DNA of 43,652 nt from Mucilaginibacter sp. (GCA_028287865.1 JAQBOU010000004.1:1-43652), one strand, 5' to 3'; positions 6,362 through 15,073 are shown, counted from the first letter of the stretch. Numbers and translations are program-made. The notes: a model not told the origin generated them from the letters alone.

Positions 6362-8266
6362 ATGTGTAAATTTTTATTGAAATTTTTTATACCTGCACCA
6401 TTATTTTTATTGTGCCTTACTACAAGCGCTGGTGCACAGGTAGCGGTTAAAATAACTGACACCGCCAAACAGCAAATATTCCGGTATAACCAGGTTGATT
6501 ATCTGGAAGATCCCCATAACCACCTTACTATCAACCAAATTAAAAGCCCCGTTTTTACAAATAAGTTTAAAGTAAACAAGGATGCAACCCCTGTAACCGG
6601 CGATCCAAATGATACCTACTGGTACCGTATAAAAATAAGGTATAATCCCAGCTCAAAAAACAACTGGATCCTGGAGTTTTTTGACCAGACAATTGATAGC
6701 ATTACCGTTTATTCGCCCGGTAAACAAAATAATTATACTGCTACTTTCCTCGGCAGCAGCCGCCCGTTTTCAGCAAGGCTTTATCAGCATAAAAATTTCA
6801 GCCTTAATTTAGCCGCCAACCTCAGCGGCGACCAATCGTATTATATCCGTATAAAATCTCACCAGCCGGTTAATGTTATTATTGTGTTGCGCTCCATAAA
6901 CTGGTTTATCAGCTACGCGCTGGATGAATACTTTTTCTTCGGCATTTTTTACGGGATGATACTGGTTTTCGGGTTATATAACCTCATGATGTTTATTGCC
7001 ATGCGGCAAAAACAATACTTATATTATATAGCCTATAACCTTAGTATCGGCCTTTATGAAATGTGTGCAGATGGTATTGCCTACCAGTATATATGGCCGG
7101 GCTCACCGGTGTGGAACCACAATGCTTATGGAGTAGCCTTATTTTCTGCCAGTATTTTCTCGGTGCTTTTTGCGCAGAGCTTATTAAATGTAAAAGTTAA
7201 TGCACCCCGGTTAAATAAGTTAATTGGGTGGGTAATTGCCTTGCGTTGTGTATTTTTTGTTTTATGCTTAACGGTTAATAATAACTGGTTCAGTTATAAA
7301 ATAATTGAAATAGTACCGTTAACACTGGCTTGCTACGCCGGCTGCTATGTGTTGATAAAAGGGTACAGGCCGGCTCGTTTTTTTGTTATCGGCTATACTT
7401 TTTTACTCACCGGCTTTATTATAAAAACCTTAATTGCCTTAAATATCTGGTGGTTTACCGTTACGGCAACCATGTATTATAGCTTAAGCTTTTGCTTTAT
7501 TATGGAGATGGTTTTTATATCTTTTGCCATAGGCGATAAAGTACGAATATTAAAAAAGAAGGAAGAAGAAGCGCAAAGCCTCGTAATAAAACAGCTGAAG
7601 CTGAATGAAGAGCTAAAAGATGCTTTAAATAAAAGCCTGGAGGACCAGGTACAGGAGCGAACCAAAGAGCTGATAGTAAAATCGTCATTGATAGCGCAGC
7701 GAAACGAAGAACTGAAGTCGGTTAATGAATTACTACAACACCAGGCAGAAGAAATTTCGAGGATGAATGTATTGCTTGAAAACGACAATACCATGCTTCA
7801 CCAGGACATTGAAAAAGTTACGCACGACAGGGTAATGTCGGCAGAGGTTGATTTTGATGAATTCAGTAAGATCTATCCCGACCGCGAAACCTGCTTTAAA
7901 TTTCTGTCAGATCTGAAATGGGACAAGGGATACAGCTGCCGTAAATGTAATAATATACATTATGGACATGGTCATTTACCTTATAGCCGCCGATGCTCCA
8001 AATGTGGTTACGAAGAGTCAGTTATAGCTTATACAATGCTGCAAAACACACGTATTCCCATTAACAAAGCCTTTTATATGATATTTTTAATGTACTCAAC
8101 CAAAGGAAAAATATCGTCACATAAATTATCACAAATTCTTTCTATCCGTCAAAGCACCTGTTGGGCTTACAGTTCCCGTATCAAAAAAGTAATGGAAATT
8201 AAAAAGAAAGAGATCAAAAATGCAGGTGACAAGGGCTGGAGCAAGCTCGTTATTGACGAAGATTAG
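6362..8266 (+). CDS. 7TMR-DISM receptor fused to an IS1595-type zinc ribbon DNA-binding region
   Basis: The 634-residue product has a signal peptide (1-26, ending AGAQ). A periplasmic 7TMR-DISM extracellular domain follows (about 30-180, with DTYWYRIKIRYNP), then seven hydrophobic segments (about 188-390, starting YFFFGIFYGMILVFGLYNLMMF) and a charged coiled coil (about 393-495). Instead of a kinase or cyclase, the end carries CFKFLSDLKW (from 511), a four-Cys zinc ribbon (Cys526, Cys529, Cys545, Cys548), and helices resembling the N-terminal part of IS1595 transposases: YMIFLMYSTKGKISSHKLSQ, then a helix around STCWAYSSRIKKVME. It stops at 634 before any DDE catalytic domain. I infer a membrane-tethered sensor with a domesticated DNA-binding output, possibly regulating the flanking glucanase genes. 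Confidence 0.85.
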   Translation: MCKFLLKFFIPAPLFLLCLTTSAGAQVAVKITDTAKQQIFRYNQVDYLEDPHNHLTINQIKSPVFTNKFKVNKDATPVTGDPNDTYWYRIKIRYNPSSKNNWILEFFDQTIDSITVYSPGKQNNYTATFLGSSRPFSARLYQHKNFSLNLAANLSGDQSYYIRIKSHQPVNVIIVLRSINWFISYALDEYFFFGIFYGMILVFGLYNLMMFIAMRQKQYLYYIAYNLSIGLYEMCADGIAYQYIWPGSPVWNHNAYGVALFSASIFSVLFAQSLLNVKVNAPRLNKLIGWVIALRCVFFVLCLTVNNNWFSYKIIEIVPLTLACYAGCYVLIKGYRPARFFVIGYTFLLTGFIIKTLIALNIWWFTVTATMYYSLSFCFIMEMVFISFAIGDKVRILKKKEEEAQSLVIKQLKLNEELKDALNKSLEDQVQERTKELIVKSSLIAQRNEELKSVNELLQHQAEEISRMNVLLENDNTMLHQDIEKVTHDRVMSAEVDFDEFSKIYPDRETCFKFLSDLKWDKGYSCRKCNNIHYGHGHLPYSRRCSKCGYEESVIAYTMLQNTRIPINKAFYMIFLMYSTKGKISSHKLSQILSIRQSTCWAYSSRIKKVMEIKKKEIKNAGDKGWSKLVIDED

Positions 8267-8420
8267 CCATTATAACCAGTTAATCTATTGGTAAGTGCCC
8301 CCTCTCTTATATTAATTAATATTCCGACATTAAATCTTTATAGACTAATTCGACCGTCCTACCTGATCTCAAATCTCTGCTCTCTTTCTCCCAATTTTCG
8401 TAAAAATTAATGTGTGAAGC

Positions 8421-8515
8421 AAGCGTATCATAAATACTCCTTACTTATCACCAAAGCTCTCCTCATACGCTTGTAACGGAATGTTTACAATTATACCAAT
8501 GTGTTTAAAGCGTAT
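8421..8515. repeat. Three AAGCGTAT copies, candidate operator array
   Basis: AAGCGTAT occurs at 8421-8428 and 8508-8515 in direct orientation and at 8465-8472 inverted. The first two extend to AAGCGTATC. The 8420-8428 and 8465-8473 copies form a 9-bp perfect inverted repeat. All lie upstream of the putative GH30 promoter, as expected for activator sites. Confidence 0.45.
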
Positions 8516-8562
8516 CGAAATTTACACAATTTACTATTAATCAGTTATTTATGAAAATTTTA

Positions 8563-8595
8563 TTTGCTTTTTACTTATAAATTAACATAGATTTG
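8563..8595 (+). promoter_or_regulatory. Putative Bacteroidota-type promoter of the GH30 operon
   Basis: TTTG at 8563-8566 and TAGATTTG at 8588-8595 match the -33 TTTG and -7 TAnnTTTG consensus with a 21-bp spacer. This implies a leader of about 190 nt before the GH30 start at 8791. Confidence 0.5.
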
Positions 8596-8790
8596 TATTA
8601 CCAATAAAACCAAAACTAAACCAAAACAGTACCCGCTTGCCAGAAAATCATTAATGCATTTTTGTATCCCCTTCCAAAATTTGCGCTTTGTTTTCTTAAG
8701 TAAAGGTTAATTAAAGGCCCTTGATGCATGCATTTGCAGCAATGGTTAATAATTTTTATATGCTTTAAACCAATTAAATCAAAATAATTT

Positions 8791-10683
8791 ATGAGAACAA
8801 ATTACAAACTTAAATTACTGACGGCGTTTTTAATGCTGTCGGCAATGTTCTATTATTCGTGTAAAAAAGACCTGTCAAAAGCGACGCCCGGTTTAACAAG
8901 CACAACCGCGGGTACGGTGTCACGAGCCGCTAACGAAACGGTTAATGTATGGGAAACAACTGCAGATCAAAGTAAATTGCTGGCGCAGCAGGGTAATATC
9001 AATTTTGCCGCCGATGCAGGCACCAACGCTACTACCATCACCGTTGACGAAAACACCACTTATCAAACCATTGATGGCTTTGGCTATTGCTTAACCGGTG
9101 GCAGCGCCTCATTAATAAATGGCCTGGGCGGCAATCAAAGTACTTTTTTGACTGATATCTTTTCAACGGTTTCAGGTCATGTGGGTTCAAGTTTTGTTCG
9201 TATCACTATAGGCGCGTCTGATTTAAGCTCCTCAGATTTTACGTATGATGATATGCCATCAGGTCAAACAGATGTTAACCTTACTCATTTCAGCATCAGC
9301 CAGGAAATGACTGACCTGGTACCGGTGTTAAAAAAGATCATCGCCGTAAATCCATCTATAAAAATATTGGCCACCCCCTGGACAGCGCCGGTATGGATGA
9401 AAACCGGCACTTCGGGCAATGGCGGGTTTACAGGCGGCAGCTTAAACACGGCTTATTATGATGCCTATGCAAGGTATTTTGTAAAATACATCCAGGCAAT
9501 GCAGGCGCAGGGAATAAATATATATGCCGTTACACCGCAAAACGAGCCATTAAATGCCAATAATAACCCGGCCATGACGATGCAATCCAACGAAGAGGCC
9601 AACTTTATTAAAAATAATTTGGGTCCGCAGTTTGCATCAAATGGCATCAGCACTAAAATCATAGCTTATGATCATAACTGTGACCAGCCCGGTTATCCCG
9701 AAGCTGTTTTAGGTGACTCGGGTGCCAACCCCTATGTTGACGGTTCTGCATTTCACTTATACGCAGGCGATATAAGCGCTTTAACTACCGTTCATAATGC
9801 TTATCCCAGCAAGAACGTTTATTTTACAGAACAATACATTGGCGGGCCTGGCAACTTTGGCGGCGATCTTTCATGGCATGTCAATAATTTAATTATTGGT
9901 GCCCCGCGTAACTGGAGCCGTGTTGTTTTAGAGTGGAACCTCGCAGCCGATCCAAATTACAACCCGCATACCTCCGGCGGCTGTTCTACCTGCATGGGTG
10001 CTGTAACTATCTCGGGGAATAACTACACGCGTAATACCGCGTATTACACTGTTGCACATGCTTCCGAATTTGTAAGAGCAGGTGCCGTAAGGATCTCATC
10101 AAATACCTTTTCATCAAGCATACAAAACGTAGCCTTTAAAAACCCTGATGGGACGAAGGTGGTGGTTGCCCTTAATACAGCGTCTTCAAGTCAATCATTT
10201 AAAATTAAATGGGGTGCTGAGTCTTTCACCTATACCTTGCCCGCCGGAGCAGTTGCCACCTTTAAGTGGGCAGGCACACAGTCAAGCGGCTCGGGTGGTG
10301 GTGCGCCCATCGGGCAAACCATTACGCTTAAAGGCTTCAATAGTAAATATGTGAGCGGCGAAAACGGTACTACTGCAATGACCTGTACCCGCGCAACAGC
10401 AGGCACATGGGAACAGTTTTTAGTGGTCGATGCCGGTAATGGAAAAGTAGCCCTGCAAAGTATGGGCAAATATGTATCGAGCGAAAACGGCACACAGGCT
10501 ATTACCTGTAACCGTACCAGTTATGGCGCGTGGGAAGAATTTACCTGGGGCGTAAATGCCGATGGTACTATAACGCTTCAGGGCAGCAATGGCGACTTTA
10601 TTTCGAGTGAAAATGGCACACAGGCCATGACCTGTACCCGCACTTCAGCTTCGGGATGGGAATCATTTGGGGTAAATAAATAA
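8791..10683 (+). CDS. GH30 glucanase lipoprotein with C-terminal beta-trefoil
   Basis: The 630-residue product has a lipoprotein signal ending YYSCKKD (Cys24). The GH30 domain starts at [16 protein letters not shown] and has acid/base Glu252 in TPQNEP and nucleophile Glu347 in YFTEQYIGG. Residues 506-630 form a beta-trefoil of the fascin-like type with three related blocks ([26 protein letters not shown]), a likely carbohydrate-binding module. Bacterial GH30 enzymes of this type are often beta-1,6-glucanases, which would complement the adjacent GH16 enzymes on branched beta-glucan; the exact activity is inferred. The next gene starts 36 bp downstream, so an operon is likely. Confidence 0.88.
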   Translation: MRTNYKLKLLTAFLMLSAMFYYSCKKDLSKATPGLTSTTAGTVSRAANETVNVWETTADQSKLLAQQGNINFAADAGTNATTITVDENTTYQTIDGFGYCLTGGSASLINGLGGNQSTFLTDIFSTVSGHVGSSFVRITIGASDLSSSDFTYDDMPSGQTDVNLTHFSISQEMTDLVPVLKKIIAVNPSIKILATPWTAPVWMKTGTSGNGGFTGGSLNTAYYDAYARYFVKYIQAMQAQGINIYAVTPQNEPLNANNNPAMTMQSNEEANFIKNNLGPQFASNGISTKIIAYDHNCDQPGYPEAVLGDSGANPYVDGSAFHLYAGDISALTTVHNAYPSKNVYFTEQYIGGPGNFGGDLSWHVNNLIIGAPRNWSRVVLEWNLAADPNYNPHTSGGCSTCMGAVTISGNNYTRNTAYYTVAHASEFVRAGAVRISSNTFSSSIQNVAFKNPDGTKVVVALNTASSSQSFKIKWGAESFTYTLPAGAVATFKWAGTQSSGSGGGAPIGQTITLKGFNSKYVSGENGTTAMTCTRATAGTWEQFLVVDAGNGKVALQSMGKYVSSENGTQAITCNRTSYGAWEEFTWGVNADGTITLQGSNGDFISSENGTQAMTCTRTSASGWESFGVNK

Positions 10684-10719
10684 GCAAACCAATTAAATGT
10701 TAAATTAATAAACCAAATT

Positions 10720-11952
10720 ATGAAAACACAACTCTCAAAATTTTTAACAGGCGCCATTATGTTACTGACGCTTATGGGGGTGGTTAGTTCCTGTAAAAAG
10801 GATTTAAGCACCACCTCAAAAGGCAGCACGGCCGTCAGCAGTGCAGCGCAAACAACCGCACCAAGAGCAGTTACTTACCAATTGATCTGGTCGGATGAGT
10901 TTAATGGAGCCAGTGTGGATGGTTCAAAATGGAATATTGACAACGGTAACCCCGGCGTTAATAATGAGAAGGAATATTACCAGAGTGCTAACGTTGCCGA
11001 AACAGGCGGCAACCTGGTAATTACCGCAAAAAACCAAAACGTTGGCGGCCAGCCTTATACATCAGGCAAGCTGGAAACGTCCGGAAAATTATCTGTCCAA
11101 TATGGTCGGATTGAAGCAAGCATTAAACTGCCGACATTCCAGGGCTCATGGCCGGCGTTCTGGATGCTTGGAACTAATATTGGCTCAGTAGGGTGGCCGC
11201 AGTGCGGAGAAATTGATATTATGGAACAAATAAATACCAGCAATACAATTTACGGTACTATCCACTGGAATAATAACGGGGCTACCCAATACGGGGGCAA
11301 TACAACAACAACCCCAACCGGTTACCATTTGTATGCAGTACAATGGGATACAAACTCCATTAGTTGGTTTGTAGATAATAATTTGTACGCCACCGCTAAC
11401 ATCGCTAATGGCATCAATAATACCGGTGCTTTTCAAAATCCGTTCTATATTATTTTAAATTTGGCTGTAGCCGGCGATTTTCCGGGGCAAACTGTAAACA
11501 CAGGCGCACTACCGGCTAATATGTATGTTGACTATGTGCGGGTATACAAAGGTGTAACTGGTGGCAGTGGCCCTCCTATTGGGCAAACTATTACTTTAAA
11601 AGGCTTTAACAATGAATATGTGAGCGGAGAAAATGGCACTGCACCTATGAATTGTAACCGCCCGACCGCCAGTACATGGGAGCAATTTTTAGTGGTTGAT
11701 GAAGGTGGCGGGAAAGTTGCATTACAAAGCATGGGAAAATATGTGTCCAGTGAAAACGGCACGCAGGCCATTACCTGTAACAGAACAAGTGTTGGTGCAT
11801 GGGAAACGTTTACCTGGGGAACAAATGCCGATGGTACTATTATTTTGCAGGGAAGCAATGGTAAATATGTTTCGAGTGAAAACGGAACACAGCCAATGAC
11901 CTGTACCCGCGCAACGGCATCAGGATGGGAATCTTTTAAGGTAAACCAGTAA
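10720..11952 (+). CDS. GH16 beta-glucanase lipoprotein (laminarinase type) with beta-trefoil
   Basis: The 410-residue product has a lipobox (VVSSCKKD). The GH16 jelly roll opens with YQLIWSDEFNG and carries the beta-bulge catalytic motif GEIDIME, giving Glu164, Asp166 and Glu169, typical of endo-beta-1,3-glucanases. Other conserved blocks are WPAFWMLG and MYVDYVRVYKG. From about residue 286 a fascin-like beta-trefoil follows that is about four-fifths identical by eye to that of the preceding GH30 protein. It is probably surface- or periplasm-anchored and cuts beta-1,3-glucan. Its stop codon lies at the edge of a MITE-like element. Confidence 0.9.
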   Translation: MKTQLSKFLTGAIMLLTLMGVVSSCKKDLSTTSKGSTAVSSAAQTTAPRAVTYQLIWSDEFNGASVDGSKWNIDNGNPGVNNEKEYYQSANVAETGGNLVITAKNQNVGGQPYTSGKLETSGKLSVQYGRIEASIKLPTFQGSWPAFWMLGTNIGSVGWPQCGEIDIMEQINTSNTIYGTIHWNNNGATQYGGNTTTTPTGYHLYAVQWDTNSISWFVDNNLYATANIANGINNTGAFQNPFYIILNLAVAGDFPGQTVNTGALPANMYVDYVRVYKGVTGGSGPPIGQTITLKGFNNEYVSGENGTAPMNCNRPTASTWEQFLVVDEGGGKVALQSMGKYVSSENGTQAITCNRTSVGAWETFTWGTNADGTIILQGSNGKYVSSENGTQPMTCTRATASGWESFKVNQ

Positions 11953-12126
11953 TGGGTGCAGATCAAATTGTCGAAAACAAATATGATCTGATTGTTTGCT
12001 CATGGTAGTTTGACGAGTTCGGCTAAAGCCTGGTATTTCTCAATTCATTTCCGTCCCTTTTAAAATGAAAAGAAACTAAGGGCTTTAGCCAAAACTACTT
12101 CATTAACGACAATTTGACTTGCACCG
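11953..12126. mobile_element. MITE/REPIN-like palindromic element between the GH16 genes
   Basis: Terminal inverted repeats of 19 bp, GGTGCAGATCAAATTGTCG (11955-11973) and its near complement at 12107-12125, match at 17 of 19 positions. Nested inside are the inverted pairs GTAGTTT/AAACTAC (12005-12011, 12092-12098) and GGCTAAAGCC/GGCTTTAGCC (12021-12030, 12081-12090). CAGTAA flanks the element on both sides (11947-11952 and 12127-12132), a possible target duplication that includes the stop codon of the upstream gene. It encodes nothing, and no transposase is nearby. Confidence 0.6.
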
Positions 12127-12179
12127 CAGTAACAGAACATTTTTAATGATAAATGGTTATCTTTAACAGACCAATTATT

Positions 12180-13037
12180 ATGAGAAAACCATTTAAACTC
12201 ATAACAAGCATCAGTATAGGACTGATGCTTGTTGTTTTTGCAGTTTCCTGCAAAAAGGATAGTACTGCCGGCGGCAGCTCAACTACTACAACCACCACCA
12301 CGACAACTACTACTACCACTGGCACACCGTCGTTGGATACTACTAAGTATACAATGATATGGTCGGATGAGTTTAGCGGTACCGCCGTGGATACTACTAA
12401 GTGGAACTTTGAAACCGGGAACCTCAATGTAAATAATGAAGAAGAATATTACAAAGCAGCAAATGCAACGGTTGCCAATGGCAACCTGGTAATTACTGCA
12501 AAACGGGAACAAAACGGAAACCAGCTTTATACTTCTGCCAGGATGAATACGCTGAACAAAGTTTCTGCACAATACGGCCTTGTTGAAGCGCGCATAAAAT
12601 TACCGCTGGGAGCAGGATTGTGGCCTGCCTTTTGGATGATGGGAACAGATATCACAACAGTATCATGGCCTAATTGCGGCGAAATTGACATAATGGAGCA
12701 TATTAATGCCGGCAATACCATATACGGCACCATGCATTGGAACAGCGGAGGCGGGGCGGTTCAATACGGGCAAACTACTACAGTAAATAACCCTGATAGC
12801 TACCATGTTTATGCCATTGCATGGGATAAAAATTCCATTAACTGGTATGTAGACGGTGTATTGTATGTAACTGGCAACATCGCCAATAACATCAACAACA
12901 CAGGTGCTTTTCAAAATCCATTCTTCATCCTCTTAAATATGGCGGTTGGCGGCGATTTCCCGGGTCAGTATGTTGATACCAGCGTATTTCCAGCCAGCAT
13001 GTATGTTGATTATGTGAGAATTTATAAAGCTAAATAA
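12180..13037 (+). CDS. GH16 beta-glucanase lipoprotein with threonine-rich linker
   Basis: This is a 285-residue lipoprotein: the signal ends VVFAVSCKKDS. The frame is open from 12153, but the ATG at 12180 gives a standard signal sequence. A nearly pure threonine linker (roughly residues 36-48, encoded by ACN repeats) joins the lipid anchor to the GH16 domain, which opens TMIWSDEFSG. The catalytic motif GEIDIME provides Glu168, Asp170 and Glu173, and WPAFWMMG and MYVDYVRIYK are conserved. It lacks the trefoil of its neighbour and ends at the catalytic domain. Likely activity is endo-beta-1,3- or 1,3(4)-glucanase. A 227-bp gap with a MITE-like element separates it from the first GH16 gene. Confidence 0.9.
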   Translation: MRKPFKLITSISIGLMLVVFAVSCKKDSTAGGSSTTTTTTTTTTTTTGTPSLDTTKYTMIWSDEFSGTAVDTTKWNFETGNLNVNNEEEYYKAANATVANGNLVITAKREQNGNQLYTSARMNTLNKVSAQYGLVEARIKLPLGAGLWPAFWMMGTDITTVSWPNCGEIDIMEHINAGNTIYGTMHWNSGGGAVQYGQTTTVNNPDSYHVYAIAWDKNSINWYVDGVLYVTGNIANNINNTGAFQNPFFILLNMAVGGDFPGQYVDTSVFPASMYVDYVRIYKAK

Positions 13038-13078
13038 ACCATTAATCCCGGCTACTTTTTGATTTTCAGTTACTATAG

Positions 13079-13978
13079 ATGACCAAGTTTATAAAATTCT
13101 GTTTATTCATATTGATCATCTTGTATAATGTGCCTGTTGCCCGGGCGCAGAATATTGAAAAAAAGCTGCAATTATCGTTATCAACCGGCTCGCAGAACGA
13201 AGACTTTCACTGGTCAATTGCCGGGAATAGTAACGGTCAAAGTCCCAATGTACTTTCAGAATTAAAGTGGAAAAATGTTAACGGCCAGGAATACAAAGCA
13301 GCGATGCAATGGAATGTATGGCGCCGGTTTTCGCTTTTTGCTGATTATAGCCGGGTATCGGTAACGTCAGGCTCCGTAAATGACATGGATTATCAGGGTG
13401 ATAACCGAACTGCGCCTACCTACACAGGAAACTTTAGCGACAATAAGGGAAATACCAGTTCATGGTCGGCAGGAGCCGGATATATTATTTTTAATAATAA
13501 GTTATTCAGCCTTGTTCCGTATGTCGGCTTTGGCGATAATGTGCAAAATTTTTATTTAGTTGATCTTACCGGCCAGTTCCCTGCTTTAAACAGCAATTAT
13601 TTTGCCCGTTGGAATGGCCCCTTTATAAAAGTGACCTCGTCCTTAAAGATCTGGCGCGGCTTAAAATTAATGGAAGACCTTACCTATAACCAGGTCAATT
13701 ACACTGCCCAGGGCAATTGGAACCTGATCAATGAGTTTCAGCATCCGGTTAGTTACCGCCATGTTGCAAAAGGATATGGAATAAATGCGAATGCACGGTT
13801 GGCTTTCAGCATAACAAATCATATTGCTATAAATATCGGCTACGGTTATTATAACTGGGAAACAGGTAACGGTACAGACCAACTTTATCTAACAAGTGGT
13901 CAGGTTGATAACACGCGGCTTAATGGGGTATATCGTAAAGGGCATCAGGTAATTGGTGGAGTGATCCTGTCATTGTAA
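13079..13978 (+). CDS. Predicted outer-membrane beta-barrel protein (omptin/Pom-like)
   Basis: The 299-residue product has a signal peptide (about 1-24, ending ARAQ). The rest consists of alternating amphipathic strands rich in Tyr, Trp and Asn, ending in a strand with C-terminal Leu (VIGGVILSL), as expected for an outer-membrane barrel. Blocks such as VLSELKWKNVNGQEYKAAMQWNV and FSLFADYSRV resemble omptin-like or Protochlamydia outer membrane protein families, but I cannot place the omptin catalytic residues, so peptidase activity is not claimed. It starts 41 bp after the second GH16 gene and is likely co-transcribed; it may be a porin or surface component of glucan use. Confidence 0.6.
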   Translation: MTKFIKFCLFILIILYNVPVARAQNIEKKLQLSLSTGSQNEDFHWSIAGNSNGQSPNVLSELKWKNVNGQEYKAAMQWNVWRRFSLFADYSRVSVTSGSVNDMDYQGDNRTAPTYTGNFSDNKGNTSSWSAGAGYIIFNNKLFSLVPYVGFGDNVQNFYLVDLTGQFPALNSNYFARWNGPFIKVTSSLKIWRGLKLMEDLTYNQVNYTAQGNWNLINEFQHPVSYRHVAKGYGINANARLAFSITNHIAINIGYGYYNWETGNGTDQLYLTSGQVDNTRLNGVYRKGHQVIGGVILSL

Positions 13979-14011
13979 CATTAAGCTGAAATCAACCAGA
14001 AGATAAGAAAA

Positions 14012-14063
14012 CTTTTCACCTTTTCCCGTTTACCCTTTTACCTTTTACCTTTTACCTTTCACC
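14012..14063. repeat. CTTTTAC pyrimidine-rich tandem repeat
   Basis: The sequence between the two convergent genes is an imperfect tandem array of a 7-bp unit (CTTTTAC and variants, about seven copies). It abuts the TAG stop of the reductase gene on the minus strand. It has no coding sense and looks like a slippage-prone microsatellite. Confidence 0.6.
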
Positions 14064-15070
14064 TAATACTCAATTACAACATCATCAGTTAAAGCATGGC
14101 CGGTGCAGGTTAATATCCAGCCTGCAGCCAGGTCAGCATCCGTCAATACATCATTTCTAACCATTTCAACCTTACCACTTTTGCATATTGCCGAACAGGT
14201 TGAACAATCGCCCACCCGGCAACTATAAGGGAGCTGAATATTGTTTTGCAATGCCGCTTGCAAAATAGATTGATTTTCGCCTGTTACAAGATCGTAGGTT
14301 TCATTTTTAAAATGGATCCTGACCCGGCGTGGAGGATAGTTGATCAAAACAGGACTTACCGGCACTGTTTCCAGCACAAAGTTTTCCTTGCGGATCTGCG
14401 CTGGCTCCAATCCCATAAACAGCAGCGTAAGCCGGATCATCCGCATATAGGTAAATGGACCGCAGGTATAAATTTCGGCCTTATTTAAGACAGATACATG
14501 CTGCTTCACCAATCTTTCAACCATTAGGTTATTAAGCCTGTTGGCCTCGTTGCTCAATAAATGAATGATCTTTAGCCTTTCCGGGGTTTTTAAAACCAGG
14601 GTATTTAATTCATCCTTAAATAAAATGGTGCTTTCACTTTGATTACTGTAAATAAGGATGAACCTGCTTTTGCCTTTTCGGTTGAGCAGGTATTTGAGCT
14701 GAGAAAATATAGGTGTAATGCCGCTTCCGGCAGCAAAGAGCAGAACATCTTTTTCTGCTTCAAAACCTGTTATAATAAATCGCCCGGCTGGTTCAACGGC
14801 TGTTAAAATATCACCCTGTTTTATTTTAGTTAACAGGTAACGTGATATTTCGCCATTTTCTATCCGCTTAACAGTGATAGCTAATAATTCCTCGTCAGGC
14901 GATGAGCTTAATGAATATGACCTCCGGATCTCTTCATCGTGATGGCTGAACACCAGCGTAATAAACTGTCCGGCTTTATAAGGGATTTTTTTGCCGGATG
15001 TTTCCGAAAAAAAGAAAGTAGCCGTATCAGGCAGCTCCCACTTAATTGCTTCAACCTTTAGGTTAAGCAT
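14063..15070 (-). CDS. Ferredoxin-NAD(P)H reductase with C-terminal 2Fe-2S domain (PaaE-like)
   Basis: This 335-residue single-chain reductase has an FAD-binding motif RRSYSLSSSP (about 50-60), a nucleotide-binding GSGITPIFSQL (about 115-125), and a plant-type ferredoxin domain with Cys284, Cys289, Cys292 and Cys322 (PYSCRVGDCSTC, then ILTC). This is the class seen in PaaE and oxygenase reductases, which pass electrons from NAD(P)H through FAD and 2Fe-2S to an oxygenase or desaturase. No oxygenase lies beside it. It follows the MDR dehydrogenase by 3 bp on the same strand, so the two are one operon. The partner is unknown. Confidence 0.87.
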   Translation of the reverse strand: MLNLKVEAIKWELPDTATFFFSETSGKKIPYKAGQFITLVFSHHDEEIRRSYSLSSSPDEELLAITVKRIENGEISRYLLTKIKQGDILTAVEPAGRFIITGFEAEKDVLLFAAGSGITPIFSQLKYLLNRKGKSRFILIYSNQSESTILFKDELNTLVLKTPERLKIIHLLSNEANRLNNLMVERLVKQHVSVLNKAEIYTCGPFTYMRMIRLTLLFMGLEPAQIRKENFVLETVPVSPVLINYPPRRVRIHFKNETYDLVTGENQSILQAALQNNIQLPYSCRVGDCSTCSAICKSGKVEMVRNDVLTDADLAAGWILTCTGHALTDDVVIEY

Positions 15071-15073
15071 ACT

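Larger units (their letters stand above)
8267..8790. other. Non-coding stretch of 524 bp upstream of GH30
   Basis: I see no gene. The stretch contains three copies of AAGCGTAT (two direct, one inverted) between 8421 and 8515, and a promoter-like pair of boxes at 8563-8595. From there a leader of about 190 nt runs to the GH30 start, including the palindrome ATGCATGCAT near 8724. No riboswitch that I recognise is present. Confidence 0.6.

Noticed and set aside
7890..8266. An intact IS1595-family transposase gene
   Set aside because: Only the zinc ribbon and helical region are present, in frame with the receptor. The DDE catalytic domain, terminal inverted repeats and target duplications are not visible.
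12143..12427. Minus-strand ORF with a poly-valine run
   Set aside because: It is the antisense shadow of the threonine-repeat linker of the GH16 gene and has no independent coding signature.
13079..13978. Active omptin protease
   Set aside because: Barrel-like features and some omptin-like blocks are present, but I could not place the catalytic Asp/His residues, so only the barrel is claimed.
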